This document shows positions 1 to 11,586 of a DNA stretch of 64,000 nt, in pieces. Numbering within the stretch: position 1 is the stretch's first letter; each line of letters starts with the position of its first letter. A program made the position numbers and the translations under genes. The notes below the pieces were generated by a model. It was not told the DNA's origin. It did no database searches and worked only from the letters and a program-made list of their open reading frames with translations. This DNA comes from Microcyclospora pomicola. Its lineage: Eukaryota > Ascomycota > Dothideomycetes > Capnodiales. The DNA lies in the NCBI GenBank assembly GCA_002786065.1, contig NHNY01000004.1, forward strand, positions 806,001 to 870,000, in the 5' to 3' direction.

Positions 1-655
1 GAAACGTGTTTATTGGGATGTCAGAACCTGTGTCCGCGGCGCAGCCCCGATACACGCCCCGGTAATTGATCTGATGCAGAGATGGAAGCAATCCGCCACT
101 GGAATGTAGGGTAGATGGAGGACGAGCAGTCATATTGATCATACGAACGTAATAAGGTCGTATGTGATTGACCATTATATAGATGTACTGTACTGCATCG
201 GAGGAGGTGCACAAGTTGGACGTGGGGAATTTAGCCGCCGGCCCTCTCAAGCGCTGCGCTCTCTGCCTCTCCCTTCTGCCCTGCCCGGTTTCGCTTCACT
301 CCTCCGCCCACAGCTTCCCTCCTCCCCTTCACCTCACCTCCGTCCTCCATCCTCCACATCGTGCATCTTTCTTCATCCACTCGAGCAGGTTCTCGTCTTT
401 TCGCTTCTGCCCCCGGCATCCGGTTCGACACATTCGCTACCCAACTCCTCCTTCGCGCTGCGCCCGTCCCACACGCCCCGCCGCTCTTAGACAATCCCCT
501 CCGTCGTCAGGTACGGCGTTGGCCTGTCATCCGCCTCTTCGTCCGACTGCTCGCGCCCCTCAGTACTGCGCTGGATCGTTGTCTCGAGTGCTGCTCGCCC
601 ACGCCCGCCCTGATCGCTGGTCCGCTCGACCGACCGACCCTCCGCCCAGCCGATC
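1..655. promoter_or_regulatory. upstream region and probable 5' leader of the Ste12 gene
   Basis: No gene is seen here. A TATA-like stretch (ttatatag) lies at about 175-182, and a long pyrimidine-rich tract runs from about 240 to 480, as is common in leaders of filamentous fungal genes. Antisense open frames over this part look like composition artefacts. Confidence 0.5.
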
Positions 656-3011
656 ATGTTCCCGTCGCACCAGCCCGCGCAGATGCCACCGCCGGCGCGA
701 CACCAGCAGCAGCATCCGGTCGCGCCTGAGCAGTTCTTGATGGAGCAAGGAGTACAGCAGAGCTTGCCGCAAGACTCGGTCGTCGCATTGCAGCAGGTGG
801 ACAACCGTATGTCGCGCTCCGCACGGGACCTATGTGCACAATCGCTGGTTGGAGATGTAAAACTGACCGTGCTCACGCAGTCAAATACTTTCTCATCTCT
901 GCCCCGGTCGACTGGTCCCAAGACCAGTACATCCGTCGTTTCTTGCTGCCAACTGGTGAATATGTGTCTTGTGTTCTCTGGTATGCATGGTGGCCGGCAT
1001 GAATCAGCCAAACGCGTACTGACACCTGAACAGGAGCAATCTATTCCACATCTCTGGAACCGACATTGTACGATGCCTGGCGTTCCGTTTCCAGGCCTTT
1101 GGTCGTCCCGTGAAAAACTCGAAGAAATTCGAGGAGGGCATCTTCTCCGATCTACGCAATTTGAAGTCCGGCACCGATGCCTCGCTGGAAGAGCCCAAAA
1201 GCCCATTTCTCGATTTCCTTTACAAGAACAACTGCATCCGTACGCAGAAGAAGCAAAAGGTCTTCTACTGGTACAGCGTCCCGCACGACCGCCTTTTCTT
1301 GGACGCGCTTGAGCGCGATCTGAAGCGTGAGAAGCTGAACCAAGAAGCCACCACGGCAGCCGTCAGCGAGCCCGCGCTCTCCTTCCAGTTCGACTCTTCT
1401 CAGTCACTGTTCGAGCAACTTACCAAGGCTCAACAAAGTGACCAACCCAACTCTTCTTACAACAACCAGCCACAGTCCATGCCTGCATCGCACTCCAACT
1501 CCCCGGTTCTGCAGGGTAATGACTCCATGCCACCGCCCTCGATGTTCCCGCAGCAGCAAATGCAGCACAGTCAACCCCAACACCAGATGCCGATGCAGCA
1601 ACAACAGCCAGAATACATGCCAACCTCGACGATGTCTCAACACAGTATGCCACCAGCCATGCAAGATGAAGCTCTGACGCAAATGCCAACATACTCCCAG
1701 ATGGCGGCCCCCATGCCACCCATGCCTTCGCAGATTCAGCGAACACGTGAGCAGTCGGTCAACCCAGTTTTTGATCGCAATGGCTTTCCTCTGTCTCAAG
1801 TTGGGAACCGTCACAGCTCAATGCCTGCTTACATGGAGTATTCGCCCGCGCCTTCTTTCGTCTCCTCCCATTTCGAAGACTACAGCCAGCGCGGTGTTTC
1901 GTTCGAACCGCTTACGCCTCCTCAGCACGGCATGACAGCAGAGCCTGCGTACATCGCCAACGAAGACACCGGTCTCTATACTGCAATTCCAGAGAACACT
2001 TTGCACCAGCCATTCAACCCGCTCTCCGCCGTACCACTCAACCTGGCTGGCGCCCACTACCCATCGATGAGCCGACACACACAGCAGCCTTACTCAATCC
2101 CTGATGGTTCTCCAATCTACAAGCAACGTCGCCGGCAGTCCTCTCTCACCAATGGCATCGTCGGTGGCGGATTGTCAGGCGGGATGGTCGCTGCTCACGC
2201 GGTGTATCGACCAAGTGACCTTCGTCGCTCGATGTCGAGCTCGGTGGTCCCACAGTCCATCCCGGAGACGCAGGAAGTCAACACCTACAACGACTCGCCT
2301 ACCAGCATGCACACCTCTCAGCTCCACAACGTCTTCAACAGTGATCACAAAGATCCTCATGGGATGTCTCGGCACGGAACTCCGTTGTCTGCGCTTGATA
2401 CCACCACAGACCACACGCAGCCAGCCAACGCTCATGCTCACCCCATGTCCATGGGTCACACGAGAGCAGACGACTACGCATCGCATAATGCAAGTCCCAG
2501 CTTTGAGTATCGTGGCGGTCCACTTCAACAACACAGCATGCAGCGTAGTGTCAGCGGTCCTTTCCGACGAGCACGCAGCGCCACTGTCAGCGAAAGCAGT
2601 CCATACAGCAAGAGTCACTCTTGCCCGATCCCCATGTGCGGCCGTATCTTCAAGAGGTTGGAACATCTCAAGCGTCATGTACGCACGCACACTCAAGAAC
2701 GTCCCTACACTTGCCCGTTGTGTAATAAGTCTTTTTCGCGCTCCGACAATCTTGCTCAACATCGTCGCACTCACGAAACCAGCATCGATGGCACCGCTCC
2801 GTCGGAGGAGGAAATGATGGACGAGCAAGATGACGTCGTGGAAGGTGTTGCTGATGTTCCTGAGGTCGGTGAGGCATCCTACCAGCCCATCGGTATGAAT
2901 ACCGGAGCTGGCATGCATCCCGACATGTCTTCGCACGTCGATATGCGAGGTCTTTCGCAGACTGATATGGGAGCGCCGCAACACATGGTCCACACGGGTG
3001 ATTATCAATGA
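656..3011 (+). CDS. STE12: Ste12/SteA-type transcription factor (homeodomain plus two C2H2 fingers)
   Basis: Ste12-family transcription factor, the nuclear target of the Fus3/Kss1-type MAP kinase cascade that controls mating, hyphal fusion, sexual development and, in pathogens, host invasion. Three exons: 656-806, 881-980 and 1034-3011 (742 aa). The STE homeodomain covers about residues 50-170 and contains RRFLLPTGEYVSCVLW, FHISGTDIVRCLAFRFQAFG and the KKQKVFYWYSVPHDRLFLDALERD segment (the last is 22 residues, key part KVFYWYSVPHDRL). A Gln/Met/Pro-rich middle follows. Two C2H2 fingers lie near residues 612-664 (CPIPMCGRIF...H and CPLCNKSFSRSDNLAQH), the arrangement of filamentous fungi, not of budding yeast. 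The finger region has no intron here. An acidic segment (EEEMMDEQDDVVEG) follows the fingers. The ATG at 656 opens a Gln/Pro-rich start typical of the family. Confidence 0.95.
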
Positions 3012-3774
3012 AAGGTTGCGCGAGCTCGAGAGACGAAATTGTTTTTGAGATCTCCACAGTCAGCCGTGTTGGCCGGTTGTCTCAGCCGCGATCTCTGGAC
3101 ACGATGAACTTATCATTTCCTTTCACATTCAAAAAAACCGGCACACTTCTGCGTGTTCTACTGACAACTTTTCAGACATGCCGTGAGGAAGCATTGCTCG
3201 GGCATGGGGCTGTTTAGCGAGCGAGGGCGAAGGAAAGGAGTCACTTTATTCGCGAACTGCTTGGGAGGCTTGTAATTGCAATATTTAATCAGCCGCCATC
3301 GATGGCAGGCCACTTGTTCAGCAATCTAACTTTCTATCTTACCAACTTCCAGTCGTGACATACTGTATTGTTTATCTACGTCCTGCTGTGTGATGCACAG
3401 CATGAAGCTTGCTCCGCTGACATGCCAAGCAATGGACCCCTACACCTGCCAGTGGCACGAAACACGCGACATGCGGACTCCCGTGACCCAACATCACCTC
3501 TCCGTATTGAAGCTATCGTGACTTCTGTACATTAGCCGTGTGCTTCAATTCTTCCCGACATCCTTTTGTCTGTTTAATTGTCCTCGTTTGTTCCCGAACA
3601 TCATTGTCTGTTCAAGCTGCATGTTCCCTGCCGCGCCGCGCGCTTCCTGCCCAAGCTTCCCTAACCGTTGTCCACCAGCGCGGTCGTCCCTCTGGAGCTT
3701 CATGAGACACTGGATCCACGACACGCCCACCATCTGACGCACTCACCACCACGCCACGCTTCCCTCCGGACACC
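3012..3774. other. intergenic: Ste12 3' region and striatin promoter/leader
   Basis: No gene is supported. The right half, from about 3540, is pyrimidine-rich with T-rich runs, consistent with a promoter and leader for striatin. Short open frames on both strands lack family features. Confidence 0.5.
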
Positions 3775-6482
3775 ATGGCGTACCAGCAGATGGGCAACGG
3801 AGGACCCGGCGGTGCGCCCGCCGATCGCCATGGGCCCCAGGGCACCGAGTACACGCTGCCGGGCGTGATGAGCTTCCTGCAGACGCAATGGCACCGCTTC
3901 GACCGCGAGCGCAACGCGTGGGGCATCGACCAGGCCGAGATGAAGACCCGGTTGGCCAAGCAGGAGGGCGAGCTGAACCAGGCGAAACGCATCAATGAGC
4001 AGCTTGAACGGAGGATCAAGATGCTGGAGGCTGCGCTGAAGCAGGAACGGACGAAGAGTAAGGCGGCTGCTGGTGCTGGGGCGAAGACGGGGGAGAAGGA
4101 GGGGAAGAGCGTGGAGATGAGTAATGGGTTGGAAAAGGAGGTTGGGGGGAGCGTGGAAGAGGGGAAGGGCAAGACGAGAGGGTCGCTTGAGGGGAAGGAT
4201 GGGCTGGACGGAGCTGAAGCTGGCGTTGCAGAAGGATCGGCTGGTAGGTCATCGAGGCGCTTGGCATGGTGGGAAGCTATACTGACATCCCGTAGACTCG
4301 AGCGTGCCGCTGGAATCCAGCTTGAACGCGAACGACGATCTTGAAGCGCTGGAGAAAGAGCGAGAGCAGCATCTGGACAGCACGACCCGACATCTAAAGA
4401 ATTGTATGAAGGAGATCCAATACTTGCTCACGCCCCCACAACATCCTCCGCCACCGCAAATGCTACCCAATGGGAACTATTCGGGTCTACCGGATCCACC
4501 TCTTTCGGTAGAAGATATCTATGCGAGACATCAACAACAGCGTAATGCTCGACAGCCAAACCAGGCTCTTCCACAGAATGCTGCTGCGCTGAACCACCAG
4601 CCGTCGCCCGCGCCGAACAGTCTGCCAGCACCTACCGCGATGCAGCAAGAGATGAATCGGGGCGTGCAATACAGCGAGTACCCGGAGGTCTCACAACCAC
4701 CCTCAGAGCCTGGACAACAAATCACACAACTAGACCCATCCTTTGAAGAGTCTGCCGAAAGCGTGACGCACACGTTCGACTCACGAGGCCGAGCTGTGCC
4801 AGACCAAGAACCCTTGTCGAAGACTGCTTCTGCGTCTGCAGACTCTGATGGCTGGACATTCGACGATACCCCGAGTCAGTCTGGACTTGCTAGCGCTGAG
4901 GTCCTTCCTCCGCGTCGACCTGATACCGATCACTTCCCGAATGCATCCGACAACGTTAGTCTAGCGGCCAAGTCGCCACCACGCGGGCCTGGCGCACACC
5001 GAAGAAAGAGCTCGGGCTCGCAGGCCATGTCAAGAAGACGCAGCTCTCAAGGCAAACACGATGCACATGACACATCCGGCGTGGCGGAGTTGGTCACCGA
5101 TCCTTCTGCATTCAAGGTCAAATTTGCGCTGAGGGGGCACCTCGATGTCGTACGCAGTGTGATCTTCAGCGGTGGTGGCAGTCCTAGTGAGCCCGAGGTC
5201 TGCAGTGCGGGTGATGATGGGACGATCAAACGATGGATTGTTCCAGCCTCCTATCAGAATTTCATCGCGACCAACGGTCCGGATCTTGACGTCTCTGCCT
5301 TTTTCACACATCGAGGGCACGAAGGTGTTGTTACTTCATTGGCCACGTGCCCTGCTTTGACTGGATTCAGTACCGGCGGTCGGGCGAATGGTGATGGCTG
5401 GATATTCTCTGGTGGGCAAGATGCTACCGTGCGCGTTTGGGAACGAGGACGAGTGGATCCGAAAGCAACGCTGGAGGGACACACTGATGCTGTCTGGTCT
5501 GTATGTGTCCTACCGGCTACTGTGGGTACTGTCTTTGGTCCTCGGAGCACGACCTTTGGCGGTCCGGACAGACTTCTCATCGTCTCGGGATCGGCTGATG
5601 GCACCGTCAAGGTATGGGCAGTCAGCGCACCTCCACCTATGCCCTCACAAAACACTGGTAGCAGGCGAGGTGTTGGAGGCAGCAGGAGACACAGCGTCAC
5701 CAGCGGTAGCAACTTTCCTACCAGTCCGCAACCCAGCGTCGCTACCAACACACCCTTCAGCTATACCCTGGTGCACACTATCGAACGTGCTGCAACTGGT
5801 TGTTCCGATCAGAAGCCCAGCCCAACAAGCATCTGCCCGCTCTCCCCAACGGGCGAGACGTTTGTAGTAAGCTACACGGACTCTTCCGTACTCATCTTCG
5901 ACACCAGGACCGGAGAGGAGATTATCGGCATGGCGAGCAACGAAACATACGACGGCACGATGAACACCAGCATCAACACCGTCGTTGCTACCAGCCTGGG
6001 ACTTGAAGGTAGTGGCGTCAATGTCCTTGACTCGGCACGGGGTATGGTGGAATCCGATGAAGTCGGCGCCGGCGCGACAGGCAGTCGCGAAGGTATCGAA
6101 GGAGTGGTCATCAGTGGGCACGAGGATCGCTACGTCCGTTTCTTCGATGCCAACAGCGGTGAGTTTCACAACCCTACTGGTACACAAATAACGAGCCCAT
6201 GCTAACGTAACTTTTCCAGGCCAATGCACGTACACAATGCTCGCCCACCCGGCCGCCATCTCCTCCCTCTGCCTCTCGCGCGACGGCCGCGAAGCCGTCT
6301 CTGCCGGCCACGACGCCAGTATCCGCTTCTGGAGCCTGGAGAAGCGCATCTGCACCCAGGACATCGGCGCCCACCGCGTCATGCGCGGCGAAGGCGTCTG
6401 CTGCGTCTCGTGGAGTCATGACGGACGACTGGTCGTCAGCGCTGGCGGCGACGGCGTCGTCAAGGTCTTTGCAAGATCATGA
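3775..6482 (+). CDS. PRO11: striatin (STRIPAK scaffold subunit)
   Basis: Striatin orthologue (Sordaria PRO11, Neurospora HAM-3, Aspergillus StrA), the B''' PP2A regulatory subunit and scaffold of the STRIPAK complex at the nuclear envelope/ER, needed for hyphal fusion and fruiting-body development. Exons 3775-4243, 4296-6158 and 6220-6482 give 864 aa, close to the usual length. The N-terminal striatin domain (about residues 25-95) contains [20 protein letters not shown], the caveolin-binding-like start, then a coiled coil. A second helical segment ([20 protein letters not shown]) lies just after intron 1. A disordered Ser/Pro/Gln region runs to about residue 430. WD40 repeats fill the rest, starting at [14 protein letters not shown], with [18 protein letters not shown] and the last exon repeat [21 protein letters not shown]. 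It follows the Ste12 gene in the same direction. Confidence 0.95.
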
Positions 6483-6647
6483 TGACGGATTTGCTTTGCG
6501 TTACATGAGGTCGGAAGCAGAACTAATGGTGACAACGGCACAATGGCACAACGAGGTTGGCGAAGGTATTGTAAGAATTATGTAGAGATCGGGTGGTAGA
6601 GGGGAGAGGTGTGTATGTGTGTGTGTGATATAGACGAAGCCTCATCA

Positions 6648-6679
6648 AGAAAGAAGAAGAAGGAGGAGGAGGAGGAAAA
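6648..6679 (+). repeat. purine (GAA/GGA) tract
   Basis: Uninterrupted A/G run made of GAA and GGA units just downstream of striatin; low-complexity DNA in or near its 3' UTR. Confidence 0.8.
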
Positions 6680-6980
6680 TGAGGCTCACATTGTGTCAAT
6701 ATATACGTGTCGTCGTCTTCGATTCTCGGTGGGCTAAGCAGGTGGCTCAGCTGTGTGAATAGACCTTTATTCGACGGAAAATGATACCCTGTTTCTGACT
6801 TTGCGGATGGCGGATGTCGTACGTCTTTGTATTTGAGTGGAAGGGAAAGTGTATGCGTGCTCGATATACCATATAAGATCCAGTCCTGTTTATGTATATA
6901 TTGTACCTCCCGAGGTTCCCAGACTACTCGGCACTGTACTCTATACTAAATCCCATAGCACGGTAGGTAGGTACCTTAGG

Positions 6981-7021
6981 AAGGTAAGGTAGTATGTACT
7001 CCACTCTATCTACCTTACCTT
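6981..7021. repeat. 12-bp perfect inverted repeat (hairpin)
   Basis: The arm aaggtaaggtag at 6981-6992 is the exact reverse complement of ctaccttacctt at 7010-7021, with a 17-nt loop. Further ggtaggtagg units flank the left arm. No target-site duplication or terminal repeat of a transposon was seen. Confidence 0.8.
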
Positions 7022-7200
7022 ATCCCGACCATCGGCCCGTGACGGCCGACGATCCCGACTTCAGTTGCTGCAGTCGCTATAATCGCTGATTTACATCACA
7101 CGCTCTTGGCGATGAACGTCGCTGCGCTTGGTTGGAGAGGATTCACGGGAATGGGACTCATGTGGAGATTTGTAGTGTTAGTGATGGATACATGTAGGGG

Positions 7201-7222
7201 CTGCTGCTGCTGCTGCTGCTGC
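7201..7222 (+). repeat. CTG trinucleotide repeat
   Basis: Seven CTG units in non-coding DNA between striatin and the Myb/SANT-like array; a likely polymorphic microsatellite. Confidence 0.85.
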
Positions 7223-7964
7223 AGTGATTTTGACGCAGTGATAGCGACGCAATGTCGTCGATGGAGGATGGTGGACGTTTCACAGGATCGTCATTGAGTT
7301 GAAGGGAATCTTCATAGGTTCTCTATAGGATTCTGAGCACTCGAAGGGCGAAGAAGGGTAGAAAGGGTAGAAAGATTGAAGAGGGGGAGGGGAGGTAGTT
7401 GTATGTGCAGCGCCCCTTTCTTTGCTGCCATGCTTTGTATGCTTTGTGTGCCTTTTCGTCTGCCTAGGAGATATAACGTTGCTGTGTCTGACTGGAGAAG
7501 ACTCATGCAAACTTTCTAGGGTATCTTGGTGGGTATACCGGCTGATGCAGTGACTTTGAAGCTGGATAGTTGACTATCCATGGGATCGGATGGGGAAAGG
7601 GGAGATTCTTGCATGTGCAGGCCCCTTTTTGCCTCGTGCAGAGCCCTATCTGAGAGGTTCTTCACTGTGGGTGGTATTCACTGCCGCCAGCCCGCGCACC
7701 GCTACCACCGCTACCCCCACCACCGCCGCCTCCTGCTCCGCCTCTTCTTCTGCTCGTGACAGAGAGGGGTCTGTGGGGGGGAAATCCTTGCCCTCATGAA
7801 ACGAAGCCGGCACTCGTTCCACTTTTGTTCCCTTCCACTTGCGGAATCTCTCCTTGGACTTTTGAACAAGGCAGATACACCTGTTCTGGCGAGTTGATTT
7901 CTCTCTACGGTTCTTTCGTGCAGGAACTCATCACACTTCACATCTCATCACCGCTGCAGCAACG

Positions 7965-8737
7965 ATGGCACCCACCGAGACGTACGACTACACGATCGCC
8001 ACGCGTGTGCTCAACGAGTCGGACAAGAACCGCATCTTGTGCTGCTTCCTGCACTGCGCGGACAGCAATGTGAGTCAGCCCTTATGCACTCCTTTCCCAG
8101 CCAGTGGCCCTTTACTTCATTTCGTCAAACAAGTATGATATGAGAGGTTGATGACTGACACGTAACCCCGCCAGACCCAGGTCAACTGGCAAGCCGCCTC
8201 GGACGCCTTCGGCTCAGCGTCAACGGCCTCGTTCAAGAAGATGGTGAGCAACGCGCTCAAGAAGGTCAAGGAGGCCGAGATGCTGGGCGACGCAGGCATC
8301 GCGGTGGCCGCGGCGAAGGTCAGCAAGGGCTCGCAGGCCGCGGGCAAGAAGCGTAAGACCCGCACCGAGGATGAAGGAGGCGTGCAAAGTCCTGCTGCAG
8401 CAGCCGCGCAGGGGATGGTGGACGCACCGGTTGTTGTGGAGGCGCCGACGCCATCGAAGAAGAAAGGCCGTAAGGCGAAAAACGAGGATGTTGTTGGTTA
8501 GTATCTCGAATGATGCCCCCAGGCATGTGCGGAGAGGGGTATGTGTGTCTGCGAAACGTGAGGCTGATGTGCATTACTTGCTGGGTAGATGACAACACCC
8601 CGGTCAGAATCAAGAAGGAGCAAGAGACTAGCGAGGTCACGATCGCCCCTCGGGCTACTACGCTGCAGCATGATCAGGAGGACGAAGCTGTGTCCATTTC
8701 AGTGGTGGAGGATACCTTCCATTGGGGCGACGACTGA
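7965..8737 (+). CDS. small Myb/SANT-like protein A
   Basis: Function unknown; 191 aa in three exons (7965-8069, 8175-8496, 8589-8737). The N-terminal 70 residues follow a Myb/SANT-like helix pattern seen in many small fungal proteins: a hydrophobic first helix (NRILCCFLHC), then the conserved TQVNWQAASDAFG turn and a basic third helix (FKKMVSNALKKVKEAE). The rest is low complexity: Ala-rich, then a basic GKKRKTRTEDE and KKKGRKAKNED (nuclear-localisation-like), then an acidic C-terminus. Intron 1 is phase 0 and falls directly before TQVNW. It is the first of five tandem genes of this type. DNA or chromatin binding in the nucleus is inferred from the fold pattern and basic tail. Confidence 0.75.
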
Positions 8738-9237
8738 TCAGACGACTCGAATCTGATGCTCTGGACACTCACTCAGGCTACTACTACATCTGAAGCAGGG
8801 GCTTTGAGTGATGGACTCAGTTTGCAACGATCTTGAAGCCTAGCACCGATTGTTGCATCTCACGGTAGTTGGGGCATTATGGTACAGTCATGTTCAGACT
8901 ATGATCCAAAGTCATCAATGGTAACGCAGCTTTGACTGCTTTTTGTGCCTTAACTTCCAAGTTTCCAAGCGCTGTAAGACTGTATCAAAGAGGGTCGTAT
9001 TCCCATCTGTCATCCATTACAAGACAAGCCTTGCTCATATGATAGCGTTCGTCATAGTGACATATGTGTCTTTTCTGAGCTCAATGTTAACCCGCCACGT
9101 TCATAACCTCACATCCACCTCCAAATTCGAGAACCATCCATCTCAAAGTGTGCTCGACCGCCACTTCTATCTTTTCCTTACGCATCGAAGATCGCAGTCA
9201 GTCACCACCACTTGAAAACACAAAATCCATTGTCATC
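8738..9237. other. intergenic between Myb/SANT-like genes A and B
   Basis: About 0.5 kb holding the 3' region of gene A and the promoter and leader of gene B. No conserved element was recognised. Confidence 0.5.
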
Positions 9238-9762
9238 ATGGCGGAACCTCAGGAAGTGGAGACTGACCCTTTCACTGCTTCCGAAAGCAAGATCGTCCTT
9301 GCCGTTCTGAAGCATTTATCTAGCGATATTCAGGTAAGCGCTCTGAGCCTACGTTGATGACATAAATTGGAAGACCTGTGTTTGACCATTGCCATCTAGG
9401 CCGACTTCGCAGCCATCGCCACAGAGCTTGGGGACAAGAGCGCTGAAGTTGCCAAAGTCCGCTGGCGCCAGGTCCGCAGCAAGAAATTCCCTCCTAGTAA
9501 GCCAACAGGGGGCGTGGATAAGACGAGCCCGAACAAGAAGACACCAGTCAAAGCCAAGAAAGCGGTTGATGAGGGTCAGGAAGGGCCATCGCCAGCGCCG
9601 AAGAAGCGTGAGAGGAAATCCAAGGCCGAGACCGAGGAGCAGGACAACGATGCTACTGTGAAAGTCGAGGACGAAGATGTGGATGATGGTGATATGCCAG
9701 CAGAGACGGATGGGAAGGCTCAGGGTGGAGACGAGCTGCGCGAGCATGGAGATGACGACTAG
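9238..9762 (+). CDS. small Myb/SANT-like protein B
   Basis: Function unknown; 152 aa in two exons (9238-9333, 9400-9762). It has the same layout as its neighbours: a short SANT-like unit (FTASESKIVLAVLKHL, then ADFAAIATELG, then VAKVRWRQVRSKKF), a Lys/Pro-rich middle (NKKTPVKAKKAV, PKKRERKSKAE) and an acidic tail ending in HGDDD. Its only intron is phase 0 and lies just before ADFAAIA, equivalent to the first introns of genes A and C. The ATG at 9238 follows a leader without in-frame upstream coding. A nuclear, DNA-associated role is inference. Confidence 0.75.
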
Positions 9763-10060
9763 ACGCTGCAGTGGCCGTTGAGCTGTTGCTGCTGGATAAT
9801 TCTGCTCGTGTCAATATTCCAGGCAGGCAGAAAGAGCATCGAATGAATCTGATAATATGATGCATTCAAATCTCGTTGTCATCCTCACTTCGTCCCTCAT
9901 AACGTCCGGAGTTTCTCCGCGACCGGCGTGTGATCTATACTCACTTTCACTTGCGTTCCTGTTCTTGTTGATGAACATCGACACTTCTCGTGTTTTGACT
10001 TCACCACAAGAACAACCTTTTACCTTACCAAAACATACACCACGACTCCGACTGTCCAAC
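9763..10060. other. intergenic between genes B and C
   Basis: Just under 300 bp of promoter and leader for gene C; no element recognised. Confidence 0.4.
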
Positions 10061-10562
10061 ATGTCTACTCCTGTGACCAACGAGAGATTCCTGCTGTCTT
10101 GCATGAAGCACAACAACGGAGGCACCGTGCGTCATTTTGCCAGTATCTGACATAGCATCTCTGACCTTACTTCCAGATCAACTGGAAGCTCGTTGCTGAC
10201 GAGTGCGACATTCCGACTCATGGCGCCGCGTAAGACATCAGATTCGCATGGGTTCTACAGCATGTTCTTCACTGACCGACTCATCCAGAGCCATCAAGTT
10301 CCGTAGATTGAAGGCGAAATTCGATACTGCCGATGCCACTGCTGGAGCCTCTGCCGAAGACGTCCCAGCTGCCGAAACTCCCAAGAAGAAGAACACTGCC
10401 AAGAAGCCTGCTTCCGCGAAGAAAGGCGTCGCTAAGAAGCGCAAGTTGACTGACGATCACGAGGACGAGGAGGGTGATGAGGGAGCCAGCTCGCCGGCCA
10501 ATGACGAGCACGCTGATTGTGAGTCTTCAGCTTCTGACATACCGTATCTTTCGCTGACCTAA
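10061..10562 (+). CDS. small Myb/SANT-like protein C
   Basis: Function unknown; 130 aa if read to the stop at 10560-10562. Exons 10061-10126, 10177-10229 and 10289-10562. The N-terminus is the clearest SANT-like unit of the array: NERFLLSCMKHN, INWKLVADECDIPTHGAA and IKFRRLKAKF. A basic stretch (PKKKNTAKKPASAKKGVAKK) and an acidic one (DDHEDEEGDEG) follow. Intron 1 is phase 0 just before INWK, as in genes A and B; intron 2 splits the third helix. The 3' end is uncertain: a gtgagt donor at 10519 with a taag acceptor near 10564 could remove the last residues and extend the frame. DNA binding is inferred. Confidence 0.7.
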
Positions 10563-11586
10563 GTTAAAGCAATAATCTCCCGCGGCACATCGCTTTGGTG
10601 CGCGCATGAAGGCAGCCGGTCGTCGGCTGTACTTGCAGCGAGGCTAGAAACAAGACTGTCTGATAGTGGCACCAAGGATCGGCGTGATTTTAGCTTCAAT
10701 GCTGAAAGTGCTCTCAAATGGTCTCACGGCATGGTAAATAACAGCATGAATTTATGAAATCTCGTCTCCATGGCCCCTTGACCCGCGAAGGATCCAGTCA
10801 CATACTCAAAACGCAAAGCGGCGTCCAAATTTGTGCCCACGTCATATCTGTGAACCTTCTTCGGAGATTTCATGTTTCGGCACACAGCGCGCAAATTCAT
10901 CCATTCCGTCAGATTTTCCCTAAAGCTTGGGAGCTCACACGATGTCGTGACATTTGATCTTGTGATGGCGTACTTGTAGCTCGCGAAGGTGTTGTAGTGA
11001 TGTGTTGATGTCCATCACGGGTGCCGGCGCGTACTCCATCTGGCTTAGGAGGGAACATCGCGAGCTTATCTTCACCTCACCTCACTCCTCCTTGTCCTCC
11101 ATTGCGACCTATACTTACTAATGTGATACGCAACTCTCCTACATCTTATCCCATCGCGGAATGGTTAGCGTTGACGGTATATGTTTTTACAGCAGCAATT
11201 CTCAGTTGTGCCAATGGTCATCATTATGTCCCGTCCTTCATTGCTTGAGCCTCTGCCTCAGAGCAAGAATCATTATTGATCTCATGTATGACATGTCATG
11301 CGTCGTTACATTGTGATGTTCATAACAAGTACTGTACATGTCGAAAACAAAGGTTCATTGTCAGCCGTGTCGTGTACCTACCATGCAGTCCGCTTGCCAA
11401 ATGCCAAGCACGAGATTGCTTTGTGATCAGGTATCCCAATCGTTCGTGGTTTGGCCGCCCCTCTTTCACTCGACTCCTCCCCTTCTTCACATCTCAATCC
11501 TCCCCACTCCGACACTATTCCCTTTCGCAGGTCCGACATTGCTGGAAAGCAACTTCAACTTACTTCTCACCACCAAGTCACCCAAC
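10563..11586. other. intergenic between genes C and D
   Basis: About 1 kb. Only short, unconvincing open frames are present. A pyrimidine-rich leader (about 11450-11580) precedes gene D. Confidence 0.5.

Larger units (their letters stand above)
6483..7964. other. intergenic, 1.5 kb, with simple repeats and a hairpin
   Basis: No gene is supported. It contains a GT-rich run near 6610-6628, a purine tract at 6648-6679, a 12-bp perfect inverted repeat at 6981-7021 and a CTG repeat at 7201-7222. The right end (about 7800-7964) is the leader of the first Myb/SANT-like gene. Confidence 0.5.

Noticed and set aside
487-1206. 239-codon minus-strand frame over the start of the Ste12 gene
   Set aside because: Antisense shadow of a well-supported gene; Cys/Arg-rich translation without domain features.
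2175-3008. 277-codon minus-strand frame opposite the Ste12 zinc fingers
   Set aside because: Shadow of conserved C2H2 coding sequence on the plus strand.
5645-6382. 245-codon minus-strand frame opposite the striatin WD40 region
   Set aside because: The plus-strand WD40 repeats and intron explain the DNA fully.
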